Below, one piece after another: positions 20,939-31,531 of a stretch of 64,000 nt of DNA. The notes below the pieces were generated by a model, which ran no database searches, was not told where the DNA came from, and was given only the letters and a program-made list of their open reading frames with translations. A program made the translations under genes and the position numbers. Positions within the stretch are counted from its first letter, which is position 1. Each line of letters starts with the position of its first letter. The stretch covers positions 1-64,000 of the forward strand of contig BCGN01000005.1 in the NCBI GenBank assembly GCA_001599295.1, given 5' to 3'. The stretch is from Sporopachydermia quercuum (Eukaryota; Ascomycota; Sporopachydermiomycetes; Sporopachydermiales; Sporopachydermiaceae).

Positions 20939-23110
20939 ATGGCTACTAAACGATTTGTCTCCCTTGTATGTGGATCGGGAGGTTTCAAAACAAATGTGGA
21001 TACAAGATAAGCATTTGAGATAAAACAATTGCCTTTTATGGACTCCATTACTCTATTCGGNCATATTTTTTAACTTTATTACTCAATTTACTAACAGAAT
21101 CGGTAATTTCATTACCAGGTTTGGAGCGATTTCAAGAAAGTCAGTGGCATGGAGCCGACTTTGCTTAGTAAAGTAAGACGAAAGAGCCAAGAAGGGTAGT
21201 AGAACCGACAATATCGAAATATAACTTCTGCTCAACTGAATAGGTTCCGGTGATTTTTGTTTTTTGGTCGAAGTTTCGGTTTCTAACGATTNCTAAGCTG
21301 AACATTGTTGATGCTGTTCCAGGTAAAGTGACTCTCGGCTTAACAATTGAGAAGAAGCACACAGTAAGTTGAATTCTCCTCTTGGGAACAGAAGATAACG
21401 GAGTGACATGGATATTTCAACTTGGTCGTGAAGGTTTGAGTTGAGGCTAGTTTGCTCAGAAAGGAAAATGGGATACTGGCTAGGGGAATTTACTTTAGTC
21501 CTATAGAGTATACACTGCTGGTTTAGCGAAAACAGAGCTACTTTCTACTCTGAATTTTCAGTTCACGAACCCAGATTTGTTTCCCGATAAAATCCCTTTT
21601 CGGTATCTCACTTCTGATATGTCCTTTACATATTCAACTCCGTCATCTAGTCATCTTTTCCAGATTTCTNTCATGGTTATGAACTGTCGGATGTCATTTC
21701 AGTATTCCTATTTACTAAAACTTCTAGAATCGGTTACAAATACTTCATGGTGCCACAATAGCCGCTTTAGTTGATCTTGGGGGCTCATTGGCTGTGGCTT
21801 CACGTGGCTTATTCAGCACTGGTGTCAGTACTGATTTAAACGTTACGTATTTTTCGTCGGGAGGGAAAGTTGGTAAGTATATTATTTTGGGAACTACGCC
21901 TTTTTAAAAGGAAATTTCGATGGAAGGGTAAAAGAGGAGCAAGCAGGGAGTTGAAACTGGTTCAGATGTTCTCCAGAATTGGGTGGGCTATTTCTGATGA
22001 GGTTCAATTATGAGAGCAAGATACACAGGTATATTTATTCTGGTATTTCACAGGTATCTGTTTTCATTTATGATTTTCTTTCTTTCTTCTCCTTCCACTC
22101 TTTTCCGTTGTTATTCCCCTTTGAATGTTTGGTTTCCCCCTGAGCACACACTAACATTATAATGTCCAAAGATGATGAGGTAATTATTGTATGTATTGTT
22201 GTTCAGTTTCTGAAGAATTCTGACCAGTTATGCTATCTTATTGATTGATTTCAGCTGTTGATGCTTTTTATTGTTCATTTGAGTACTTTTTTGTTATGAT
22301 AGTATTTNCTATCGATATACTGCATTGATTATGATGCAGTGTTACAATTAATATGATAAGGTCAATTTATGCAATTATTGCTATTTTGTCATTGATTGTC
22401 CACTAAATCTGTTGAATCTTACTACTTTTTTTGCAGGATATTGTTTTATAACGGTAGAACTAATATATTGTGAATATTCTCGGCAAATATTGTTTAAGAT
22501 TGCTGCTACTACAACCACTAACCTCACATTACTAGGAATGCAATTTAGATCGTATGGGAAGAACTCTTGCATTTACATCAATCAACTTTTATAATGGTAA
22601 ACATAAACATTTATTTGCAAGAGGATCACATACAAAATATATTTCAAACGCTTTGAAAGACGTAAGTTTTATCTGATTATTGTCGGGAGAATACGATTGC
22701 ACTATTGAGATAATTGATGTCAAAGAACAACAATTGAGAGGACAANAAATGTAAGGACAATAAGTGAAGTGACAAAAGAGAAAGATGATACATAAATTAG
22801 TGCTGGCGTGAAAAATTAGATTGTGCATTTACCAACAACAACATCTATGCATCTACGAAACAAACATTATACAAAGGATATCAGTAATTAAAACGAAATC
22901 AAGATTTGAACAAAACTATCTGTATGCTATTATACAATACGAGACTTATCATTGAATAACATCAAATCATTTAGTCTTTCTAATTAATGTTCTCATATTA
23001 ATTCATCTTGTATTTGACATAAATAGGTTATGTCATTTTTTATTGTATATTACTAACAGATATCTTAGCCTTTAAATCAATTACATGAACATAAGCCGGT
23101 TAGCGAATAG
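20939..23110 (+). CDS. ACOT13/PaaI-type hotdog thioesterase, seven exons
   Basis: Acyl-CoA thioesterase of the Them2/ACOT13 hotdog family, 158 aa: join(20939..20965,21119..21172,21298..21363,21728..21872,22172..22188,22536..22661,23069..23110). Exons encode MATKRFVSL, VWSDFKKVSGMEPTLLSK, LNIVDAVPGKVTLGLTIEKK plus HT, NRLQILHGATIAALVDLGGS onward, DDEVII, ECNLDRMGRTLAFTSINFYN onward to KYISNALKD, and PLNQLHEHKPVSE. Catalytic-type residues Asn, HG and Asp appear in NRLQILHGATIAALVD (HGA replaces the usual HGG). Donors are GTATGT, GTAAGA, GTAAGT, GTAAGT, GTATGT, GTAAGT; branch sites TACTAAC at 21089 and 23051, TTCTAAC, CACTAAC variants and TACTAAA. Introns are 153, 125, 364, 299, 347 and 407 nt. 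Total coding length is a multiple of three without stops. Acceptors of introns 2 and 4 are AAG. The weakest call is the last intron; without it the protein ends at the TGA at 22674. Likely mitochondrial or cytosolic. Confidence 0.85.
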
Positions 23111-23975
23111 AATGATTATTGTTACTGTTCAATAATCACTAGATATAAGTGAAGTTCTTGTTGAATTGAGTATAAGGCTTCTGAAATGTGATTATTTTCA
23201 ATTATTTTTCAGTAGAAATAGAAATAAAATGTAGTAATTATTGTTAATGGAGAATAATAGGTAACCAAAATATTACAATTAATGCAATTAATGTTTCTCA
23301 ATGTAATTACAATTATCATATATTGTTTGCTGGTATATTAATGTATTTTTGTTTTCTGAATTCTATCAAAAAATCCAAAATAAATTTCCTACGTCATATA
23401 CTTGATATAAATCAAAAGAATCTTCCAGAGATGAAATAGAACTATGAACACAAATCGATGTAAATAAGAAACAATAACAGTTGCATTAATTCAAAGTTGT
23501 AATTACAATAATCACTCCCAGCTGTTACAGTAATTCAACTAATTTCCCCTTCAGAAATGCATTAGCTAATAAATGTAATGAAATTGGACTATATAGATAT
23601 GTAATATCTTTTTCTGCACAGAAGCTAGGAATAGAAATATCATTCAAAAACTGCTATGATATTGTTGCATTAATGAGACATTGAACAGTTATTGTTACAG
23701 TACCGCGACAACAATCAACAGCTTGTCATAATAAACAGCACAATATTAACATTAACTGAAACAATAATTTATACACCAACAAATGCTTTCATGCAGCGAT
23801 CTCTATCGAAACCAAATTATCCTGTTTCAATTAATTATAACATGGCTTCATCATAAAATACAAATAACAAAACTCATGTAATATATCATTTATTAAATAT
23901 TTCTAATCCTACATCTATTAATAATACATGAACACGATCCAATAAATCTAACAGCCTTCATCCTCATCTTTATCC
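23111..23975. other. AT-rich convergent intergenic region with recurring TATTGTTAC-like motifs
   Basis: About 865 bases between the thioesterase gene and SSK2 3' end. Very AT-rich; forms of TATTGTTAC/GTAACAATA and ATTACAATTA recur (near 23117, 23236, 23275-23325, 23468, 23505, 23690, 23758). No gene seen. Could be terminators, a replication origin or decayed sequence. Confidence 0.5.
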
Positions 23976-26900
23976 TCATTCTTCTCCTAAATCACTAACT
24001 TCTCTTAATGCATCAAACCATTCATCATTTAATAACTCAACTGCTGTTGGTCTGATATTCGCATCAGAAATGAAGCAACGTTTTAGGAACTTCCTTCCTT
24101 GCTCTGATAATTGTTCTGCTGTTGGCAATGCCGGATAATGACCTGCTGCTACATGATACATGATTGCCCACTCATTATCTAAATTACTCCAAGGTCTTCT
24201 TGCAGTTGCCATTTCTAAAATTACACATCCTGCAGCCCAGATGTCAGGGGCTCCCTTATTTGATGTTTTACTACCAGTAATTGTCTCAGGTGACATATAC
24301 ATAGGTGTACCTGTCATTTTACCGGCATTACTACTTGCAGTACTTGCGTCCGTTCCACAATCACCTGCGCTTGTTCCTGAGGATCCAGCTGTTCCCAGAG
24401 TTCCGGATGTACCCGAAGCTCTTAACGATAATAGCGAGGTGCCTCGGCCATCTGGCCAGAGGACTTTTGCTGCTCCAAAATCAATCAATTTAAGTACTCC
24501 TGAATGATCTAACAGAATGTTTTCCGGCTTAATATCCCTATGAACAACTCCTGATTTATGCAGATAAGCGAGCCCTTCCAATAGCTGTAATGTATAAAAT
24601 TGAATCACTGTTTCGTCTTCAATTGGTCCGTGTTCTAACAAACCTGCCAATGATCCACCTTGACAGTATTCCATGAATAAATATACACGATCTCTATGCA
24701 CTTCAACACCGAAGAATTGAACAATATTCGGATGGTTTAACCGTTCTAGAACTGACATTTCGTCTCGGATTGATTGTCCAAGTGTTTTCAAGGCCTGTGA
24801 ATCATGGAACCGAATATCTTTCACTGCCATTAACCCACCGGTGTCCAAATTAATTGCTACATAAACCGAACCAAATGAGCCACCTCCGATGAATTTTCCT
24901 TGTTGCCATCGGATTGAAACTGAGGAGAGAGACGATGCAAGGGCAGTTAAAAATTGGTCTTCTTGCCGAGATGAGTCTAGAACTTTACCTACAACGTTTT
25001 GCGCTTCCGAAAATTCCCTTCTGGCAGCCTCAAGATTGGCTAGTTTTATCAATCGGTTGTCTTGTATCCGTTGTTCTAACTCCTCTTCTTGGTATGCTAA
25101 CCGTTCAATTGACTCTTGACGAGATTGTACCATTCGAAGTCTATCTGCTGCTGCTCTCCGAGCTCCCATAACGTCTACATGCGAAATCAAAATGCTCATA
25201 AGGTTACCGACACCTTGTTTAAGCCGGGCAAACTTAGGCTCTGAGATTCCCAATACATTTTTCTCCCATGTCATTTCCATCACAAAGTCTAGCGCGGTTA
25301 CAGCCCACCGGAACGTCTTCGGATCTGTTGGAACGCAGTCCTCATTGAGGAATGACACCCATTCTACTGCCAAAGTCATCATTTCCTCAATCAAGGGTTT
25401 TTTCCGATGGGGCTCTGTGTGCCGAGATATACTCAAGCCGAAATCTCGGCAAAAGATGAAAAGCGATTGTAACAAGTCCTGAACGGGTAAGTTCTCTCCT
25501 TGTTTGCGAATAACCGGAAGGCCTTGGATAACTCTGATTCCCAATAGGGTAAACTGTCGAGATATTTTATCCAGTTCCCGGTTAACTTTCGGCAATGAAC
25601 AACATCGCAGAACTATAGTTTCCATAATATCTGAGAATATAGCTTGGAAATTATGTCTGGCTTGTAATAATTCCCGGTATTGGCCCTCAACAATCAGCCG
25701 CATATGACCAGGCCGAAGGTCCGAGAATCGCTTCGGGGTACTAAGAGTTAATCGGTACACGTCGCCTGTCCAGGACACAGGATTCTGGACAGATATTCCG
25801 ATTACGTAGGCAGGGTTATTTTCAGACGGTTCGGTGCAGTTTTCACCTAACATTGCGTTTAGTCCAGAGTTATTGTAAACCTCAATTCCGCAGGATCGGA
25901 TGATCCGGTCAATGCGGTTTTTCCTTCCTGCTAAAGCGTTATTTCCAAACACATAAACTCCGTCAAGTTCTGTAACTCCATTGTAAATAAGGAAATGACC
26001 CGATTCGGCCAACCTGTTAAAAAACTCCGACTCGGCTTCACTAATACTTCTTCGGTTCCGAGTTTTCTCCCCATCCGATCCAATTTCATTTCCATCCGAC
26101 CCGAGTAGCCGAAGTTCACATGCATTCATAAACCGTAAACTCAAATTATTAGAAAACCTCAATAGCTTCCGCTGTAACCCACCCAAATTCTCAACAGTAC
26201 TTGTATACCAACCGGACATCTCATTAGCATCTTTCCATTTTGCTGGCCCTCGGAGTTGCATCTTTTGGTACGATAAGAGCCGAGATGCCAATTTTAGCAC
26301 CAACGAACTGAATTGTTCGGCTACTTCTACTCCGCCTCCGGGAACAACATCTCCAAGGTTTTTCAGGAATTCCCAGTGTTTCTCCAACTCATCCACTTCT
26401 TTGAAAGTTCTGAATGGCCGTAAAGAATCCAATAACTTTTTACCTAATAAAGAAAGAAAGAAATGCACACATTGCAGCATAGCTGCATTAAATTTCTCAT
26501 TATCTGTAGCTTTTGATGCATAATTCGGTTGCCAATTTTCCTTTGGAGTGAAAAACACGTCAACTTTGTTCTTAATTTGCATCGATAACCGAATATATGT
26601 TGCAAAATCGTTGATTAGCGTGTCAATGATCATGTAGGTCAATGCGGGTAAGCTGCGGGCATATGCAATTCTAATGCGGATCACTTCTTGCATTAGTCTC
26701 CTTGGAAATAAGACCAATACAAATAAATCCTCTACATAACTTGGTAGTTTCATAGCTATGAAAAGGTCGAACATTTCAATGGCAGTTCTTTTCGCTTTAA
26801 TTGCCAGACATTCGTATTTTTCTATTATAATCTTCTCAATAAACGTATCCAATTCAGGGTACTGTTTTAGTATTGATTCGGCAAACGATGATCCCGTCGG

Positions 26901-28826
26901 ATCGTTGGTAGGAGTTGATCCGTTGATTCCGATATTAAGGGTTGCATTGGGAACAGTGCCCGTCGTAGAGGTTACCTCGGGTACTAGTGCTCCGTTCTCA
27001 ACGGAACTAGAACCAGCGACCAATAGCGAGCTCTCGGAAACCATTGATACCCCGCCTCCTAAACTCTTCCGAGCTCTCGGAGCACTGACATCCAATTCAT
27101 CATTTCCTATCTCCTTTTTCATCCGATTCTTCACGTCCCGAATACTAGTAGTTATGTAGTACCATGCCATCATAGCATCGAACCGTTGTAAATGTTCTAG
27201 TTCCAATTGCGCGTATTTCGATTCCAACATGTCGGATAAAGTAGGCCAGAATCGGGTCCGCGCCCAAGCCTTATCTAGGGCTTCGGCCACTTGTTCAACT
27301 GCTGGCGGATCGGACTCGGATGTTTTGCAAACGAAATTTTTACTTTCATTCATAATAGCAGTGGAAGCGGCACGGTTGAATTCAATAATCTGTTCCTCGG
27401 TTTTAACGTCCCGTTTATGGATTTTGGCNTGTAATTCTATCCAAAGCCGCTGACTAAATTGTGCTTTAGCAAACGCTACATCGTTACTGGTTCCGGTTAT
27501 TCGGGTTTTCTCAGAACGGACCACGTCACCGGTTAAAACAGTTTGGAGCATTAATTGCCAAGCTCGGCGTTGGATTTGTTCTTCTTCCGGCAAGGAGTCC
27601 TGTAAGGAGACAGCTTGAGTTGGTGAATTTGGTTGGGTTGATCGGGGATCTGGGTTTACGGATGCTTCAGCTTCGATTGCTAATTGGAGATCATTTCCGA
27701 TATTACCAAAATTGGACTGATTGTTCCGACCTTTCGGCCGACCCGAAGAAAGAGCAGAGTCGTCCTCAGGTTCGGAATAACTATCGGAGGTTTCGGTTGT
27801 TCCATCCAATTCATTTGTGGTTATTGGCTGAGTGTAATACTCGTCAAACTGGTGGGTCATTAACTTCCAATATGACTGAGCTAATTTGTAAGCTTCAGCC
27901 GCTGGTGGGGCATTTGTTTGATGAGCGGTATGATGAGAGGTTCCGTGTTTTCTTTGGATTGTGTGTTGCTGAGGATTGTTAAAACTTCTACCCCGCGCTC
28001 GGTTCCGGCTTGATCCCGAAGAAACTGACGAGGTAACTGATCCAGTTGCCATTCCACCGCCAGAGAGGATCGGAGACGCCGTTGCCGTCGTGGATGCAGT
28101 GGTCGGAGCACCAGCGGTTCCAGAAGCCGAAGATTGAGTTGAACCCAGTGCCGGCCGGTTATGCCGATTGGGTGCATAAGTGCCTTTCATAGACATCCCG
28201 CTTGACAGCCGGCCCGGCGAAAGCTGCCGAGTAGCACTCCCTAGAGCCGAGATGTCCGATTCTGACCGGAGTACTGCGGGCGAATGTCCATGTGATTCCT
28301 GATAATACTGTTCCTGTAGCGCGTCTATCGTTTGCACGTTCATGTTCTGCATAGTGGCATTTGGTGATGCATTGTTCGAATGGGGAGGGGTATTCGCTGC
28401 GGAACCCGACGGAGATAACATGTTTGGCCTTCGGAGAGGTTGTTGCTGATGGGTAATATAAGGCGTTGTTACGGATCGAGGATTGCCAGGCCGAGATTGA
28501 AGATCGGAATTATGCCCGGACTGATCCGAAGAATCTTGGGGGTGATATTGATAGTCCCGCTCGTCCATGTTGAAGGAAGAAGAGCGTTTATTTTCAGCGC
28601 TTGAATAAGATAGCCCCGCGGCCGAAGCAGAAGAAGTAGCCACAGAAGGATAACCCCCAGAAGGAGGGGTAGGAAAAAAACCGCTTTGGTAAGGGCTTGG
28701 TGGGCTTTCTGGGACCGCTGCTGATATAAGAGTAGCGCCTTTTGGACCTATGGGGCTTCCTAAGTCTGTGTTTTCGGTACTCTGAGGGTTCTGGGGCCCT
28801 TTTGGGGTATTGTTCCAGGATGACAT
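23976..28826 (-). CDS. SSK2: MAPKKK of the HOG osmostress pathway (Ssk2/Ssk22)
   Basis: Large MAP kinase kinase kinase, 1616 aa from the ATG at 28826 (MSSWNNTPKGPQ); S. cerevisiae Ssk2 has 1579. It is activated by the response regulator Ssk1 and phosphorylates Pbs2. The first ~400 residues are Ser/Pro/Gln-rich. The central part (about 430-1250) is the conserved Ssk1-binding and autoinhibitory region, with stretches such as RRAWQLMLQTVLTGDVVRSE and LFVLVLFPRRLMQEVIR. The kinase domain runs from ~1305 to 1610: glycine loop IGGGSFGSVYVA (G1314), MAVKDIRF, MEYCQGGSL, VVHRDIKPEN (H1429), DFGAAKV, activation segment MTGTPMYMSPETI with a long Ser/Gly/Thr insert after DFG. Much of the reading frame is richer in CGG, CCG and TCG codons than its neighbours. 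The start further 5' would be a GTG and is not used. Confidence 0.93.
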   Translation of the reverse strand: MSSWNNTPKGPQNPQSTENTDLGSPIGPKGATLISAAVPESPPSPYQSGFFPTPPSGGYPSVATSSASAAGLSYSSAENKRSSSFNMDERDYQYHPQDSSDQSGHNSDLQSRPGNPRSVTTPYITHQQQPLRRPNMLSPSGSAANTPPHSNNASPNATMQNMNVQTIDALQEQYYQESHGHSPAVLRSESDISALGSATRQLSPGRLSSGMSMKGTYAPNRHNRPALGSTQSSASGTAGAPTTASTTATASPILSGGGMATGSVTSSVSSGSSRNRARGRSFNNPQQHTIQRKHGTSHHTAHQTNAPPAAEAYKLAQSYWKLMTHQFDEYYTQPITTNELDGTTETSDSYSEPEDDSALSSGRPKGRNNQSNFGNIGNDLQLAIEAEASVNPDPRSTQPNSPTQAVSLQDSLPEEEQIQRRAWQLMLQTVLTGDVVRSEKTRITGTSNDVAFAKAQFSQRLWIELXAKIHKRDVKTEEQIIEFNRAASTAIMNESKNFVCKTSESDPPAVEQVAEALDKAWARTRFWPTLSDMLESKYAQLELEHLQRFDAMMAWYYITTSIRDVKNRMKKEIGNDELDVSAPRARKSLGGGVSMVSESSLLVAGSSSVENGALVPEVTSTTGTVPNATLNIGINGSTPTNDPTGSSFAESILKQYPELDTFIEKIIIEKYECLAIKAKRTAIEMFDLFIAMKLPSYVEDLFVLVLFPRRLMQEVIRIRIAYARSLPALTYMIIDTLINDFATYIRLSMQIKNKVDVFFTPKENWQPNYASKATDNEKFNAAMLQCVHFFLSLLGKKLLDSLRPFRTFKEVDELEKHWEFLKNLGDVVPGGGVEVAEQFSSLVLKLASRLLSYQKMQLRGPAKWKDANEMSGWYTSTVENLGGLQRKLLRFSNNLSLRFMNACELRLLGSDGNEIGSDGEKTRNRRSISEAESEFFNRLAESGHFLIYNGVTELDGVYVFGNNALAGRKNRIDRIIRSCGIEVYNNSGLNAMLGENCTEPSENNPAYVIGISVQNPVSWTGDVYRLTLSTPKRFSDLRPGHMRLIVEGQYRELLQARHNFQAIFSDIMETIVLRCCSLPKVNRELDKISRQFTLLGIRVIQGLPVIRKQGENLPVQDLLQSLFIFCRDFGLSISRHTEPHRKKPLIEEMMTLAVEWVSFLNEDCVPTDPKTFRWAVTALDFVMEMTWEKNVLGISEPKFARLKQGVGNLMSILISHVDVMGARRAAADRLRMVQSRQESIERLAYQEEELEQRIQDNRLIKLANLEAARREFSEAQNVVGKVLDSSRQEDQFLTALASSLSSVSIRWQQGKFIGGGSFGSVYVAINLDTGGLMAVKDIRFHDSQALKTLGQSIRDEMSVLERLNHPNIVQFFGVEVHRDRVYLFMEYCQGGSLAGLLEHGPIEDETVIQFYTLQLLEGLAYLHKSGVVHRDIKPENILLDHSGVLKLIDFGAAKVLWPDGRGTSLLSLRASGTSGTLGTAGSSGTSAGDCGTDASTASSNAGKMTGTPMYMSPETITGSKTSNKGAPDIWAAGCVILEMATARRPWSNLDNEWAIMYHVAAGHYPALPTAEQLSEQGRKFLKRCFISDANIRPTAVELLNDEWFDALREVSDLGEE

Positions 28827-29032
28827 AGTAAGATTCGCAATCGAGTTAGGAAATACCGAAATTCGGATGTGCCGAGATACCACGGAGTATGAGGAGCTCC
28901 AGAGGGTATTTTAAAGAATAGTTGAAGAGGAAAAATAAGTGATCGTGGAAGTAGTTAGGTTTGTGAATTGTGATTTGATTACACAATGGGATGTGATGTG
29001 GTTAATAGGCACAAACCGAGGAAAGGATTGAG

Positions 29033-29685
29033 TGTCCGAAAGAGCTGGTGTATAAAACGGGGCCAAATTCAAATCAGAGAGTTTTGGTTAGTTAAAGATT
29101 GAAAGGAGATTGAATCTGGATAAATTGAGGTAACTGATACTAAAAATATAAGCCGGTTAACTGCAGGTGTTTTAAGGATTAGGAGTGATGATAAGGTGAA
29201 GTATATTGCTAAACAGGACAGGTAGGACAATAGGACAAAAAAGGGCCATTGATTTGGATTTAGTGGCTATTGATGATGTAAGCAAGAAGTAATAGGGATT
29301 GTCATGAGACTAAGAACATGTCCGAAAGATGTCCGAAAGATGTAACATACCTGAAAGATAGCAAAAAGGACTCAGATGATTTAAGATAATAGGCATAACC
29401 AGTATCAATGGGAAAGTACAGAGAGAGGCATATTAAACGGTTGTAAGCAATAAATTTCCATATTTCGAATTGCTGTCTAGCGAAAACTCACCATTTTCAA
29501 CCGCTTGCATGCTTTAATGTCCCATCCGTTCACTTATTATTTGAAACTGTCCAATAACAGATATCAGTAATGTCTCTCTGTCCAACGCTTTCATTGTCCA
29601 ATTTCACATGCCTTCTTGTAGCGTATTCTATCGGACTAAATCCTACTTCCAATACACTTTGTCCTTTCCCCACACTGTCCTGTCC
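29033..29685. promoter_or_regulatory. cluster of 13 TGTCC/GGACA motifs in the SSK2/AGX1 promoter
   Basis: TGTCC on the plus strand starts at 29033, 29319, 29330, 29518, 29548, 29579, 29595, 29660, 29676 and 29681; GGACA (TGTCC on the minus strand) starts at 29216, 29225 and 29233. About one or two would be expected by chance in 650 AT-rich bases. Several carry TGTCCGAAA or TGTCCAA extensions. Looks like a multi-site regulator-binding region; the factor is unknown to me. Confidence 0.45.
29318..29343 (+). repeat. tandem repeat of ATGTCCGAAAG
   Basis: Two head-to-tail copies of an 11-base unit (ATGTCCGAAAG) plus a third partial ATGT. Lies inside the TGTCC cluster. Confidence 0.85.
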
Positions 29686-29958
29686 GCAAATTTTACCAAA
29701 CGGTTCTGAATTTATCCTTTTCCAGTTCCAAATCCAACATGCCGAAAACATCAGCTCCTTCTGATGATTCATCGTATTATTTATCCATTACTTTCCGATA
29801 TAAGACCATTACCATACTCTATACGCTATATCTAATGCAAATTCTCGACAATTAAATCAGTTGGTATTTGATCTTTCAAGAATAGCATTTTTACTCTACA
29901 ACAACTAAGTATTTACTTACATCATTATTGACTATCCTAGTGATTTTAAAATAGATTG

Positions 29959-31239
29959 ATGTTTACTAGCAATTTACTAAGCAAAGTAAGTAAGATCAGC
30001 AGTCGAGCTTACAACAAAAGGATTATTCAGAATCAGTGCACAAGGACGTTTTCTAACGTAACAAGAGTACAATTCAAAAATAGCAAGATGGTTTCCAAAC
30101 AAGCAGAACATCCATTGACCATGATTCCCGGTCCTATTGAGTTCACCGATGAAGTCTTGGACTCAATGTCCACTCCTTCACAAGCTCATACATCTCCTCA
30201 ATTTATTGCTACATTCCAATCTGCTTTACAAAAATTGAGAAAACTCTTTATTTCTACAGATCCTGAAGCTCAACCTTTCGTTATTGCTGGTTCTGGTACT
30301 TTAGGCTGGGATATCACTGCTACCAATTTCATCAATCCTGGTGATGATGTCTTAGTATTGGTTTCTGGTTATTTTGGTGATTCTTTTGCTGATTGTTTGA
30401 AGATCTATGGTGCTAATGTTACTAAAATCGAAGCTGAAGTTGGTGATGAAGTTTCCCTTGATAAAGTAGAGAAAGAACTCATTAACAAGAAGTATAGATT
30501 AGTCACTGTTACTCACGTTGATACATCTACTGGTGTTTTGGCAAATATTGAAGCTGTTGCTAAGTTAGTGAAGGAAAAGAGTCCTGAAACTTTTGTTGTT
30601 GTTGATGGTGTTTGCTCTGTTGGTGTGGAAGAGATTCAATTCGATAAATGGGGTCTTGATTTTGTCTTAACTGCTTCTCAAAAGGCCATTGGAGTCCCAG
30701 CTGGTCTATCTATTTCCTATGCTTCTAGCAGAGCTGTTGATTTTGCCTTGAACAGAGCTACAGATTCTTCATACTTTGCTAACTTAAAGAAATGGACGCC
30801 TATCATGAGAAATTATGAAGCTGGTAAGCCATCTTATTTTGCTACTCCTGCTGTTCAATCTGTCACTGCTTTGAACACCTCTTTAACCCAAATTTTGTCA
30901 TCTCCTTTATCTGATCGTTTTGAAGTTCATGAGAAAGCTTCTAATGATTTCAAGGATAATATTGAGGGTTTAGGCTTGAAGTTAGTCTCTAAGAGACTTG
31001 TTTCTGCCAATGGATTATCAGCTATCTTCCTACCCGAAGGTATTGAAAACAGTCAGTTGTTACCATTGATTGCCAAGAAGAACATTGTTCTTGCTGGTGG
31101 TTTACATAAGGCATTCCCTACCAGATATTTCAGAGTTGGCCATATGGGTATTTCTGTTACTGGTGAAGGAAGAACTGATCTTGAGCAAACATTCAATGCT
31201 ATCAAGTCAAGTTTAGAAGAGCTTGGCTACAAGAAATAA
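29959..31239 (+). CDS. AGX1: alanine:glyoxylate aminotransferase Agx1
   Basis: PLP-dependent class V aminotransferase that converts glyoxylate and alanine to glycine and pyruvate, 426 aa. The fold is clear from IPGPIEFTDEVLDSM, GSGTLGWDITATNF, VTVTHVDTSTGVLANIEAV, VVDGVCSVGVEE and the PLP-lysine motif LTASQKAIGVPAGLS (K242). The C-terminal FRVGHMGISVTGEGR matches Agx1. Compared with S. cerevisiae Agx1 (385 aa) it has about 40 extra N-terminal residues rich in Arg, Ser and Lys with no acids (MFTSNLLSKVSKISSRAYNK), which looks like a mitochondrial presequence. An in-frame ATG (MVSKQAEHP, about residue 44) would give the shorter cytosolic form. It lies next to SHM2. Confidence 0.94.
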   Translation: MFTSNLLSKVSKISSRAYNKRIIQNQCTRTFSNVTRVQFKNSKMVSKQAEHPLTMIPGPIEFTDEVLDSMSTPSQAHTSPQFIATFQSALQKLRKLFISTDPEAQPFVIAGSGTLGWDITATNFINPGDDVLVLVSGYFGDSFADCLKIYGANVTKIEAEVGDEVSLDKVEKELINKKYRLVTVTHVDTSTGVLANIEAVAKLVKEKSPETFVVVDGVCSVGVEEIQFDKWGLDFVLTASQKAIGVPAGLSISYASSRAVDFALNRATDSSYFANLKKWTPIMRNYEAGKPSYFATPAVQSVTALNTSLTQILSSPLSDRFEVHEKASNDFKDNIEGLGLKLVSKRLVSANGLSAIFLPEGIENSQLLPLIAKKNIVLAGGLHKAFPTRYFRVGHMGISVTGEGRTDLEQTFNAIKSSLEELGYKK

Positions 31240-31531
31240 CCTCTTTTTTTATGAAATGTCAACGACAAATGATTGGGCTGTCGTATAAGTTATTACGAAC
31301 TAAAAAGGACATACAGATGATTCGATGGTGTAATTTGTTTGATTTGTAAGCAAGTAGACGCATCTCACAACAAGGACACCACTCTAAATACCATGGAACC
31401 CCCATGAACCGTACAACAGTAAGAATTTGGTACCAGAAACCACTGATTAATACTTTAGAATCTAATTAAGTCATTTTGCTTCCTATTTCCAGTTTTCTTT
31501 ACATCCTTGCTTACTTTATTCACGTTTTCAT

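Larger units (their letters stand above)
28827..29958. other. divergent intergenic region SSK2/AGX1
   Basis: About 1.13 kb shared promoter, notable for a cluster of TGTCC/GGACA motifs listed separately. No coding exon seen. Confidence 0.6.
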
